This document shows, in pieces, positions 1 to 5,328 of a DNA stretch of 5,328 bases. The notes below the pieces were generated by a model. The model had not been told where the DNA came from and did not search any database. It saw nothing but the letters and a program-made list of their open reading frames with translations. This DNA comes from Zoogloeaceae bacterium. GTDB taxonomy: Bacteria; Pseudomonadota; Gammaproteobacteria; Burkholderiales; Rhodocyclaceae. The position numbers and the translations under genes are program-made. The stretch spans positions 1 to 5,328 of the forward strand of contig JAITNI010000087.1 of NCBI GenBank assembly GCA_031290535.1. The letters are read 5' to 3'. Numbering within the stretch: position 1 is the first letter of the stretch; each line of letters starts with the position of its first letter.

Positions 1-373
1 TCTGCGCGATACCCCCTTCCTCGCCCGTCTGCCGGGGTTCGCCTTTGCCTCCGGCAAAAGCGCCCACGCCGACCGCCTCCAGACCATTCGGGACGTCCAC
101 GCCCAATACGGCCTCACCATTGACCCGCACACCGCAGACGGCGTCAAGGTCGCGCTGGAATATTCACAAAGCCGGGAGGCCGGGGGCGTCCCCCTGATCG
201 TCCTGGAAACCGCGCAGGCGGCGAAGTTTGCCGACACGATCCAGGAAGCCCTGAATCACCCCCCCGAACGTCCCGCCGAATTGGCGGGCATCGAGGATTT
301 GCCGCAAAAAGTGGATGGCCTCGCGCCGGAGACGGCGGCCATCAAAGCCTACATCGCGGCGCGGGTTTCCTGA
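1..373 (+). CDS. thrC: Threonine synthase, C-terminal part (5' end outside window)
   Basis: Threonine synthase is a cytoplasmic PLP enzyme that converts O-phospho-L-homoserine to L-threonine and phosphate, the last step of threonine synthesis. Only the last 123 residues are visible, read from base 2 to a TGA at 371-373. They contain stretches I recognise from the long proteobacterial ThrC family: HADRLQTIRDV (visible residues 22-32), DPHTADGVKVA (41-51), PLIVLETAQAAKFADTI (64-80) and the closing GIEDLPQ...IKAYIA tail. The PLP-binding lysine and phosphate-binding loop lie upstream of the window and cannot be checked. The reading frame is uninterrupted. In many proteobacteria thrC follows hom (homoserine dehydrogenase), but that region is not visible. 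The gene converges on the ABC-F gene, with a 50-base gap between the stop codons. Confidence in the family is high. Confidence 0.93.
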   Translation, partial: LRDTPFLARLPGFAFASGKSAHADRLQTIRDVHAQYGLTIDPHTADGVKVALEYSQSREAGGVPLIVLETAQAAKFADTIQEALNHPPERPAELAGIEDLPQKVDGLAPETAAIKAYIAARVS

Positions 374-423
374 TTTTTTGGCGCGGGCGGCGGACTGTGA
401 GAAACATCATTTTGCCCGCGCCG
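374..423. terminator. Possible stem-loop between convergent genes
   Basis: This spacer separates two convergent stop codons. It contains a perfect 9-bp inverted repeat, GGCGCGGGC at 380-388 and GCCCGCGCC at 414-422, around a 25-base loop. A run of six T lies at 374-379, before the left arm on the + strand, so neither strand gives the usual stem followed by a U tract: the + transcript has the Us ahead of the stem and the - transcript has As after it. The right arm begins one base past the ABC-F stop on that gene's strand. The position and GC-rich stem suggest a shared 3'-end structure for both transcripts, but it is not a canonical intrinsic terminator. Confidence 0.4.
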
Positions 424-2361
424 TCAGCGTTCCAGTTCCGGCAGATGTTCCAGGGCGGCGTGGAGTTCCAGCCAGCGCAGTTCGGCGGCGTCCAGCGTTT
501 CTTGCCTTTCGCGCTGGCGATGGAGCAGGGTGGTTAGTGTCTGGCGGTTGGCGTCCGGGGAGTATAGCGCCGGGTCTAAGAGGGCGGTGGCGAGCGTTTG
601 GGCATCCGCGTTCAGGGTAGCCAACTGTTTTTCCAGCGCTTCCAGTTCCTTCAACAGCGGACGGCGGCGTTGCAGGCGTTCCTGACGGGCGGCGGTTTCT
701 ATCGCCCGTTGCTGGCGGCGCTCGTTTTTTTGGGGTTCTGGCGCGGCGTTTCCTCCGGGGGAGGGCGCGGTTTTTTCGGCGTTGCGGCAGGCGTTGAGCC
801 AGATGGCGTAGTCGTCCAGATCGCCCTCAAAGGGCGCGGCCTGACCGTCGCTGACTTTCCAGAGTTCGTCCGTCGCGGCGCGCAGCAGATGCCGGTCATG
901 CGACACCAGCACCACCCCGCCGGGGTAATCCTGCAAGGCAAGGCAAAGGGCCTCGCGCATTTCCAGATCAAGGTGGTTGGTGGGTTCGTCCAGAAGCAGC
1001 AGATTGGGCTGGCGGCGCAGCAGCAGGGCAAGCGCGAGGCGGGATTTTTCGCCGCCAGAAAAATTCGCCGTGGGGCCACTCGCCATGTCGCCGCGAAAAT
1101 CAAAACCGCCCAGATAATCGCGCAGTGCCTGTTCCGGCGTTTTGGGTTCCTGACGCAGCAGGTGTTGCAGGGGGGATTCGTCCGGGCGCAGTTGTTCAAG
1201 CTGGTGCTGCGCGAAATAGCCGATGGACAGCGCTTTGGCTTCCTTTTTTTCGCCCGCCATAAGAGGCAGTTCGCCTGCCAGCAGTTTGATGAGGGTGGAT
1301 TTGCCCGCGCCATTGCGGCCCAGCAGGCCAATGCGGCAACCGGGGCGCAGGGTGAGTTCCAGTCCGCTCAAAAGCGTCCGCCCGCCATAGCCCGTCGCGC
1401 CCTGATGCACCACCAATAGCGGGTCGGGCAGATTGTCCGGCGTGGAAAAAACAAAACTGAACGGGGAATCCACATGCGCGGCGGCGACAGTTTCCATGCG
1501 GGCGAGCGCCTTGATGCGGCTTTGCGCCTGGCGCGCCTTGGTGGCCTTGGCCTTGAAGCGTTCGATAAAACGGTTCAGGTGGGCGATTCTCCGTTGCTGC
1601 GCGACAAAAGTCGCCTGTTGCGCGGCCAGCCGTTCGGCGCGGGCGGCTTCGTAATCGGAATAGCCGCCGCTGTAAAGCGTGAGGCGTTGCTGCTCGATCG
1701 CCAGAACGCGCCCGACCACAGCGTCGAGAAAATCGCGGTCATGGGAAATCAACAGCAGGGTGGCGGGCGTGTTTTTGAGCCAGCCTTCCAGCCAGAGCAC
1801 GGCATCCAGATCGAGGTGGTTGGTCGGCTCATCCAGCAGGAGCAGGTCGGCGCGACAAAAGAGCGCCCTGGCGAGGTTGAGGCGCACCCGCCAGCCGCCG
1901 GAAAATTCGGCGACGGGACGGGCAAAATCCGCCTCGACAAACCCCAGGCCGTGCAGCACCTCAGCGGCGCGGGCGCGGGCGGAATAGCCGCCAATGTCGC
2001 CATAGCGGGCGTGCAGATGGGCCAGATGCTCGCCGTCGCACGCAACGCCGGCCTGTTCGGCGGCGGCGATGTCGCGCTCCAGTTGCGTGAGTTCAGCGTC
2101 CCCTTCCAGTACAAAATCAAGCGCCGCGTCGGGCAGGGCGGGGGTTTCCTGACGCACGCGGGCGATGATCCAGGAGGGCGGCAGCAGGAGGTCGCCCTTT
2201 TCCGGGTGCAATTCCCCGGCCAGCAGGGCGAACAGGCTGGATTTGCCCGCGCCGTTCGCGCCGATCAGCCCGACCCGCCAGCCGGGATGAATCTGCAAAT
2301 CCGCACCTTCGATCAGGGGTTTGCCCGCACGGGCAAGCGTGAGTTGCTTTAAGGCAATCAT
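424..2361 (-). CDS. yheS: ABC-F family ATPase, YheS type
   Basis: This is a soluble ABC-F protein of 645 residues, close to the length of E. coli YheS (about 637). ABC-F proteins act on the ribosome, near the E site, rather than in membrane transport. Two nucleotide-binding domains are complete. Domain 1 has Walker A GANGAGKS (34-41), signature FSGGW (153-157), Walker B LLLLDEP with catalytic Glu178, and H-loop His207. Domain 2 has Walker A GRNGAGKST (348-356), signature FSGGE (434-438), LLLLDEP with Glu459, and His488. The interdomain linker at about 236-290 is basic and helical (RFKAKATKARQAQSRIKALARM), as expected for the ABC-F arm. Residues about 545-640 form a charged, probably coiled-coil C-terminus. 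There is no transmembrane segment. The frame can extend to a GTG at 2388, but family proteins start at MIxLxxL, which fits the ATG at 2361; a good TATAAT at 2391-2396 would also put the transcript start downstream of the GTG. The gene is divergent from the HD-GYP gene. Confidence 0.93.
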   Translation of the reverse strand: MIALKQLTLARAGKPLIEGADLQIHPGWRVGLIGANGAGKSSLFALLAGELHPEKGDLLLPPSWIIARVRQETPALPDAALDFVLEGDAELTQLERDIAAAEQAGVACDGEHLAHLHARYGDIGGYSARARAAEVLHGLGFVEADFARPVAEFSGGWRVRLNLARALFCRADLLLLDEPTNHLDLDAVLWLEGWLKNTPATLLLISHDRDFLDAVVGRVLAIEQQRLTLYSGGYSDYEAARAERLAAQQATFVAQQRRIAHLNRFIERFKAKATKARQAQSRIKALARMETVAAAHVDSPFSFVFSTPDNLPDPLLVVHQGATGYGGRTLLSGLELTLRPGCRIGLLGRNGAGKSTLIKLLAGELPLMAGEKKEAKALSIGYFAQHQLEQLRPDESPLQHLLRQEPKTPEQALRDYLGGFDFRGDMASGPTANFSGGEKSRLALALLLRRQPNLLLLDEPTNHLDLEMREALCLALQDYPGGVVLVSHDRHLLRAATDELWKVSDGQAAPFEGDLDDYAIWLNACRNAEKTAPSPGGNAAPEPQKNERRQQRAIETAARQERLQRRRPLLKELEALEKQLATLNADAQTLATALLDPALYSPDANRQTLTTLLHRQRERQETLDAAELRWLELHAALEHLPELER

Positions 2362-2390
2362 GAGCCAACAAAAAGAAAAATAAGCCACAC

Positions 2391-2396
2391 ATTATA
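2391..2396 (-). promoter_or_regulatory. yheS: Candidate -10 element for the ABC-F gene
   Basis: On the - strand this reads TATAAT, a perfect sigma-70 type -10, within an AT-rich spacer. Transcription would begin near 2383-2385, leaving a leader of about 22 bases before the ATG at 2361. No convincing -35 is visible at 16-18 bases: the region reads GC-rich (around 2413-2419). A TG lies just upstream but one base out of the extended -10 position. No clear Shine-Dalgarno is seen in the short leader. Confidence 0.4.
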
Positions 2397-2424
2397 ACCA
2401 TGCGTTTTTTCGCCGCGCCTATCA

Positions 2425-2430
2425 TAGAAT
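2425..2430 (+). promoter_or_regulatory. Candidate -10 element for the HD-GYP gene
   Basis: TAGAAT, one mismatch from TATAAT, lies 27 bases before the ATG at 2458. It overlaps a second weaker match, TATCAT at 2420-2425. No recognisable -35 is present at the right spacing. It is the best candidate on this strand of the 96-base divergent spacer (2362-2457), in which I see no operator, riboswitch or leader peptide. Confidence 0.25.
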
Positions 2431-2457
2431 ACAAACTTCCGAGTCTGCCCTTTTGCG

Positions 2458-3672
2458 ATGATTAAAAAAATCCCCATTGCCGCCCTGATTCCCGGCATGT
2501 ACGTTCACGACCTGAATTGCGGCTGGATGGAGCATCCCTTTCTGAGCAACCGCTTCATGGTGCGCGACGAGCACCAGTTGGAGAACATCCGCACGCTGGG
2601 CATCCGGGAACTCTATATCGACACGGAATACGGGCTGGACATGCCGCACGCGCCCACCCAGGCCGAGGTGGAAGCCGACCTGCGCCGCCACATGGAACGC
2701 ATCGCCGCGCCCAGTCTCCCGGAAGCCGCCGCCCCCCGGCGTATTGAACTGGAAGAAGAAATTCCACGCGCCAGAAAGCTGCATACGGAAGCCAACCGGA
2801 TTGTCAGGAATCTGCTCTCGGACATTCGTCTGGGGGCGCAAATCAGACTGGATCGCGTCGAGCCGATGGTCGAACCCATCGTCGATTCCATTTTCAATAA
2901 TTCCAACGCCCTCCTGCCGCTGGCGGGCCTGAAGCGCCACGACACCTACACCTTCGAGCATTCGGTCAGCGCCTGCGCCCTGATGGTGGCCTTCGCCCGC
3001 GAGCTGGCGCTGCCCCGCAACACCATTCTGGAAATCGCCACCGGCGCGCTGTTGCATGACGTAGGCAAGGCAAAAGTGCCGGACGCCATTCTCAACAAAC
3101 CGGCTCGCCTGACGCCGGACGAATTCGAGCAGATGAAGCTGCATGTGACGCACAGCGCGCGCCTGCTGGAACAGACATCCGGCATTTCCCAAACGGCGCT
3201 GCAAGTCGCCAGCCAGCACCACGAACGCTACGATGGCGGCGGCTACCCCAACGGAATCAGCGGGGAGGCCATTTCCCTCTACGGCCAGATGGCCGCCATT
3301 GTGGATGTGTATGACGCCATCTCGTCGAACCGGGTGTACCACACGGGCCTGCAACCCTCGGAAGCCCTGAAAAAACTGCTGGAATGGTCAAGCCACCACT
3401 TTGAGCCTCGGCTGGTGCATACTTTTATCCGCGCCATCGGCATTTATCCCACGGGGTCGCTGGTGCGCCTGCAAAGCGGTCGGCTGGCGGTGGTGCGCGA
3501 ACAAAACGAAACCGACCTGCTGCATCCGAGGGTGCTGGCGATTTATCATGCGGGCGACCACGGCTTTTTGTCGTCGCCGGAAATCATCGACCTCTCCCAA
3601 ACAAGGGAGGAGGTTCTGGGTCACGAGGAATACCGCACATGGAAATTAAACCCCAAATCCTGGCTGCCGTAA
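2458..3672 (+). CDS. HD-GYP domain c-di-GMP phosphodiesterase with N-terminal DUF3391-like domain
   Basis: HD-GYP proteins hydrolyse cyclic di-GMP, lowering its level and so favouring motility over biofilm. The protein has 404 residues. Residues 1 to about 100 resemble the DUF3391 domain (MIKKIPIAALIPGMYVHDL, then a WMEHPF motif); the HD-GYP domain spans about 150-330. Visible signature residues are His168, the HD pair His200-Asp201 with Lys204, His229, and HHERYDGGGYP at 254-264, a perfect match to HHExxDGxGYP. Asp283 in VDVYDAISSNRVY follows. A C-terminal extension (330-404) with the YPTGSLVRL pattern is typical of this subgroup. There is no signal peptide, membrane segment or receiver domain, so it is predicted to be cytoplasmic and its input is unknown. 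The ATG at 2458 fits the family N-terminus; only a weak GAG at 2441-2443 precedes it, so no strong ribosome binding site is seen. Its 3' end overlaps the next gene by 34 bases. Activity is inferred from motifs only. Confidence 0.92.
   Translation: MIKKIPIAALIPGMYVHDLNCGWMEHPFLSNRFMVRDEHQLENIRTLGIRELYIDTEYGLDMPHAPTQAEVEADLRRHMERIAAPSLPEAAAPRRIELEEEIPRARKLHTEANRIVRNLLSDIRLGAQIRLDRVEPMVEPIVDSIFNNSNALLPLAGLKRHDTYTFEHSVSACALMVAFARELALPRNTILEIATGALLHDVGKAKVPDAILNKPARLTPDEFEQMKLHVTHSARLLEQTSGISQTALQVASQHHERYDGGGYPNGISGEAISLYGQMAAIVDVYDAISSNRVYHTGLQPSEALKKLLEWSSHHFEPRLVHTFIRAIGIYPTGSLVRLQSGRLAVVREQNETDLLHPRVLAIYHAGDHGFLSSPEIIDLSQTREEVLGHEEYRTWKLNPKSWLP
3625..3629 (+). promoter_or_regulatory. Shine-Dalgarno inside the end of the HD-GYP gene
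   Basis: GAGGA lies nine bases before the ATG at 3639, within the coding sequence of the upstream HD-GYP gene. It is the clearest ribosome binding site in the window. It supports the 3639 start, and with it a 34-base overlap between the two genes. Confidence 0.55.
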
Positions 3673-4262
3673 GCCGGCGGTTTTTGCTTTTGGCGTTGCC
3701 GCTGCTGTTGCCCGCAGTCGCTGCGGCTGCTGATGTCGCTGCGGATGCCGCCGGGGTTGCCGAAAAAACGCCCGCGCCGGTTTCGGCAACGGCGGACGCG
3801 CTGGAACAGGGCCAGAACCTGCAACGCGAAGCCGCCAGCCTGCGCGAACAGGCGGATCGGCGTCTGGCGGAAGAAGAGACGCAATGCGCCCAAAAATTCA
3901 TGGTCAATGACTGCCGCAACGAAGCCAAAGCGCGTCATCTCGACAGTGTGCGCGAGGCGCGACGCCTGGACGCCGAAGGCCGGGAACAGGAATACAAGGC
4001 GCGTCTGGAACTGCGCGCAGCAAAGCAACATGAGCGGGAAGAAGAAGCCGCCCGTCAGGCCGCCGAACTCCCGGCGCGACAGGACGCCCGTGCCGCCGAA
4101 CGCCAGCAACAGGAAGCGGCGCGTGAGAAAAAACGGGCGGAGAAGGAAATTCAGGCCCGGAAAAAAGCGCAAAAACGCGAAAAACAGGCTCAAAAGCAAG
4201 CCAAAAAGCAGGCGAAACATGAGGAGAAAGCGCAGAAAAAAACGGCGGACGCGCCCCAATGA
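3639..4262 (+). CDS. Uncharacterised exported, charged helical protein
   Basis: I do not recognise a named function for this 207-residue protein. Residues 1-31 look like a Sec signal peptide: a short basic n-region (SRR at 12-14), a hydrophobic core (FLLLALPLLLP, 15-25) and an AVAAA cleavage region, with cutting likely near residue 30 or 31. No lipobox cysteine is present. The mature part starts with an Ala-rich stretch, then from about 55 is almost entirely Ala, Glu, Gln, Arg and Lys with few helix breakers, so it is probably a long helix or coiled coil. Two cysteines, Cys83 and Cys92, sit in CAQKFMVNDC and could form a disulfide in the periplasm. The C-terminal 45 residues are strongly Lys-rich (KQAQKQAKKQAK). 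It starts inside the HD-GYP gene, in another frame, behind a good ribosome binding site, suggesting translational coupling. Automatic annotation may call it TolA- or colicin-import-like; that would rest on composition, not on a recognised domain. I have an impression of similar two-cysteine proteins in betaproteobacteria. Confidence 0.75.
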   Translation: MEIKPQILAAVSRRFLLLALPLLLPAVAAAADVAADAAGVAEKTPAPVSATADALEQGQNLQREAASLREQADRRLAEEETQCAQKFMVNDCRNEAKARHLDSVREARRLDAEGREQEYKARLELRAAKQHEREEEAARQAAELPARQDARAAERQQQEAAREKKRAEKEIQARKKAQKREKQAQKQAKKQAKHEEKAQKKTADAPQ

Positions 4263-4292
4263 AAAAACCGGTCTGTTCCCTGTGCCGCATCC

Positions 4293-4308
4293 GGCGCGTT
4301 GATGCGCC
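4293..4308 (+). other. Short hairpin in the spacer before thiL
   Basis: GGCGC at 4293-4297 pairs with GCGCC at 4304-4308; one further G-U pair gives a TTGA loop. No T run follows, so this is unlikely to be an efficient intrinsic terminator. It is the only structure I see in the 73-base spacer 4263-4335, which otherwise shows no clear promoter. Confidence 0.3.
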
Positions 4309-4335
4309 AAACCTTCCGCCTCCTCGCCGCGATTC

Positions 4336-5304
4336 ATGAGCGAATTCGACCTGATTGCCCGTCATTTTTGCCGCGCCACGCCCCAAACAATACTTGGGCC
4401 GGGGGATGATGGCGCTTTGCTGCGGCCCGCGCCGGGCATGGAACTGGCCGTGACCAGCGACATGCTGGTGGCGGGCGTCCATTTTTTGCCCGATGCCGAC
4501 CCCCGCGATCTGGGCTGGAAAACGCTCGCGGTCAATCTTTCCGACCTCGCCGCGATGGGCGCAAACCCCCGCTGGGCGCTGTTGGCCTTAAGCCTGCCCA
4601 CAGCCGATGAAAACTGGCTCACCCGCTTCGCCGAGGGATTATTTGCCTGCGCCCGAACATTTGGCGTGGATCTGGTCGGTGGCGACACCACTTCCGGGTC
4701 ACTCAATCTTTGCGTGACCGCGCTTGGGGAAATCCCCGTGGGACAAGCCTTGCGCCGGGATGGCGCGCAGGCGGGGGACGACCTCTGGATTTCCGGTCAG
4801 CCGGGTCTGGCAGCGTTGGGGCTTCTGCATCTGCAAGGCAAAACCGAACTGCCGGAACCCTGGCAAACCCTGTGCGTCAAACGCCTCTCCGCCCCGCAAC
4901 CGCGTATAAAACTGGGGCTGGCGCTGCGCCCGCTCGCCCATGCCGCCATCGACATTTCCGATGGCCTGCTGGCCGATCTGGGTCATATCGCCCGCCGTTC
5001 CAATCTCAAGGCGCAGGTGCGCCTCAACTGCCTGCCCCGTCTGCCGGAAGGCGTCTCCCGGTCGCTCGCGCTGGAAGCGATCCTGTCCGGCGGCGACGAT
5101 TACGAACTGGGCTTTGCCGCCCCCCCCGCACACCGCCCCACGCTCGCCCGCGTCGCCACCGAACTGAATCTTCCCCTCTGGCGCATCGGCAGTTTTGAGG
5201 CCGTCGGGGCGGGAGAAACGGCGGGCGAAGTGCGGTTGCTTGACCCGGACGGCCAGCCTGTCGCCTGGGAACGCCGGGGCTACGAGCATTTTGTTGCCGC
5301 CTGA
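4336..5304 (+). CDS. thiL: Thiamine-monophosphate kinase
   Basis: ThiL phosphorylates thiamine monophosphate with ATP to give thiamine diphosphate, the active cofactor, in the cytoplasm. The protein has 322 residues, the normal length (about 325), and belongs to the AIRS/PurM-like ATP-binding fold. Family motifs appear in order: GPGDDGA (21-27), SDMLVAGVHF (41-50), NLSDLAAMGA (67-76), VGGDTT (114-119), DISDGL (206-211), SGGDDYEL (251-258) and the terminal GYEHF (315-319). The acidic Mg-ATP binding residues in GDD, SD, SDL, GGD and DISD are all present, so the enzyme should be active. The ATG at 4336 gives MSEFDLIARHF, matching the usual family start; no Shine-Dalgarno is apparent before it. 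It lies 73 bases after the exported-protein gene on the same strand. In many proteobacteria pgpA follows thiL; only 24 bases remain here, with no gene visible. Confidence 0.95.
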   Translation: MSEFDLIARHFCRATPQTILGPGDDGALLRPAPGMELAVTSDMLVAGVHFLPDADPRDLGWKTLAVNLSDLAAMGANPRWALLALSLPTADENWLTRFAEGLFACARTFGVDLVGGDTTSGSLNLCVTALGEIPVGQALRRDGAQAGDDLWISGQPGLAALGLLHLQGKTELPEPWQTLCVKRLSAPQPRIKLGLALRPLAHAAIDISDGLLADLGHIARRSNLKAQVRLNCLPRLPEGVSRSLALEAILSGGDDYELGFAAPPAHRPTLARVATELNLPLWRIGSFEAVGAGETAGEVRLLDPDGQPVAWERRGYEHFVAA

Positions 5305-5328
5305 TTTCCCACCATCCTGTTTTAGGTT

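Noticed and set aside
315..620. 101-codon + strand frame spanning the thrC end
   Set aside because: It starts inside thrC in another frame, has an Arg/Pro-rich low-complexity translation, and then runs antisense to the ABC-F gene.
598..2352. Two long + strand open frames (598-1419, 273 codons; 1474-2352, 292 codons) opposite the ABC-F gene
   Set aside because: They are antisense to a complete, motif-perfect ABC-F protein. Their translations are compositionally biased (Gly, Gln, Ala, Phe rich) without a recognisable domain. GC-rich codon use commonly keeps an antisense frame open.
424..2361. ABC-F protein as an ABC transporter ATPase or antibiotic-resistance determinant
   Set aside because: Tandem ATPase domains on one chain, an ABC-F linker, no permease gene nearby and close overall similarity to the YheS housekeeping type argue against both.
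2422..3354. 310-codon - strand open frame opposite the HD-GYP gene
   Set aside because: It is fully covered by the sense HD-GYP coding sequence with intact catalytic motifs, and its translation shows no domain. It is a codon-bias shadow.
4138..4250. A-rich, Lys-codon-rich stretch that might be a repeat array
   Set aside because: The repetition is at codon level (AAA, AAG, CAG, GCG) in a Lys/Gln/Ala-rich helix. There is no fixed-length repeat unit or spacer pattern, so neither a CRISPR array nor a clean tandem repeat.
3733..4302. Arg/Lys-rich 189-codon frame on the + strand
   Set aside because: It is a +1 type shadow of the exported-protein gene. It has no ribosome binding site of note, whereas the 3639 frame has a signal peptide and a good one.
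3621..4337. Phe/Leu-rich 238-codon - strand frame resembling a membrane protein
   Set aside because: Its hydrophobic Phe and Leu runs are simply the complement of Lys, Glu and Gln codons (AAA, GAA, CAA/CAG) of the exported charged protein on the + strand.

Overview
The window is GC-rich chromosomal DNA from a proteobacterium, most likely a betaproteobacterium. That placement rests on the protein flavour: the threonine synthase C-terminus, a YheS-type ABC-F protein, an HD-GYP protein with an N-terminal DUF3391-type domain, and a ThiL beginning MSEFDLIARHF. It was judged by eye, so the order or family is not assigned. Coding density is high and I see no tRNA, rRNA, CRISPR array, insertion sequence, phage gene or attachment site.

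Layout: (1) positions 1-373, + strand, the last 123 codons of threonine synthase (thrC), cut by the window edge. (2) A 50-base convergent spacer with a perfect 9-bp inverted repeat. (3) Positions 424-2361, - strand, a full-length ABC-F ATPase of the YheS type. (4) A 96-base AT-richer divergent spacer holding back-to-back candidate -10 elements. (5) Positions 2458-3672, + strand, a DUF3391/HD-GYP cyclic-di-GMP phosphodiesterase with its signature residues intact. (6) Positions 3639-4262, + strand, overlapping gene 5 by 34 bases: an uncharacterised secreted, highly charged, probably helical protein with two cysteines. (7) A 73-base spacer with a short hairpin. (8) Positions 4336-5304, + strand, complete thiamine-monophosphate kinase (thiL). 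The last 24 bases hold nothing recognisable.

Functionally these are mostly housekeeping genes: amino-acid biosynthesis, ribosome-associated ABC-F function and thiamine diphosphate synthesis, plus one second-messenger enzyme. Genes 5, 6 and 8 run in the same direction and could share a transcript; genes 5 and 6 look translationally coupled. I found no convincing previously undescribed system. The least explained object is the small exported charged protein at 3639-4262, whose coupling to a c-di-GMP phosphodiesterase is the most useful lead. The very long open frames antisense to the ABC-F and HD-GYP genes are best explained as codon-bias shadows.
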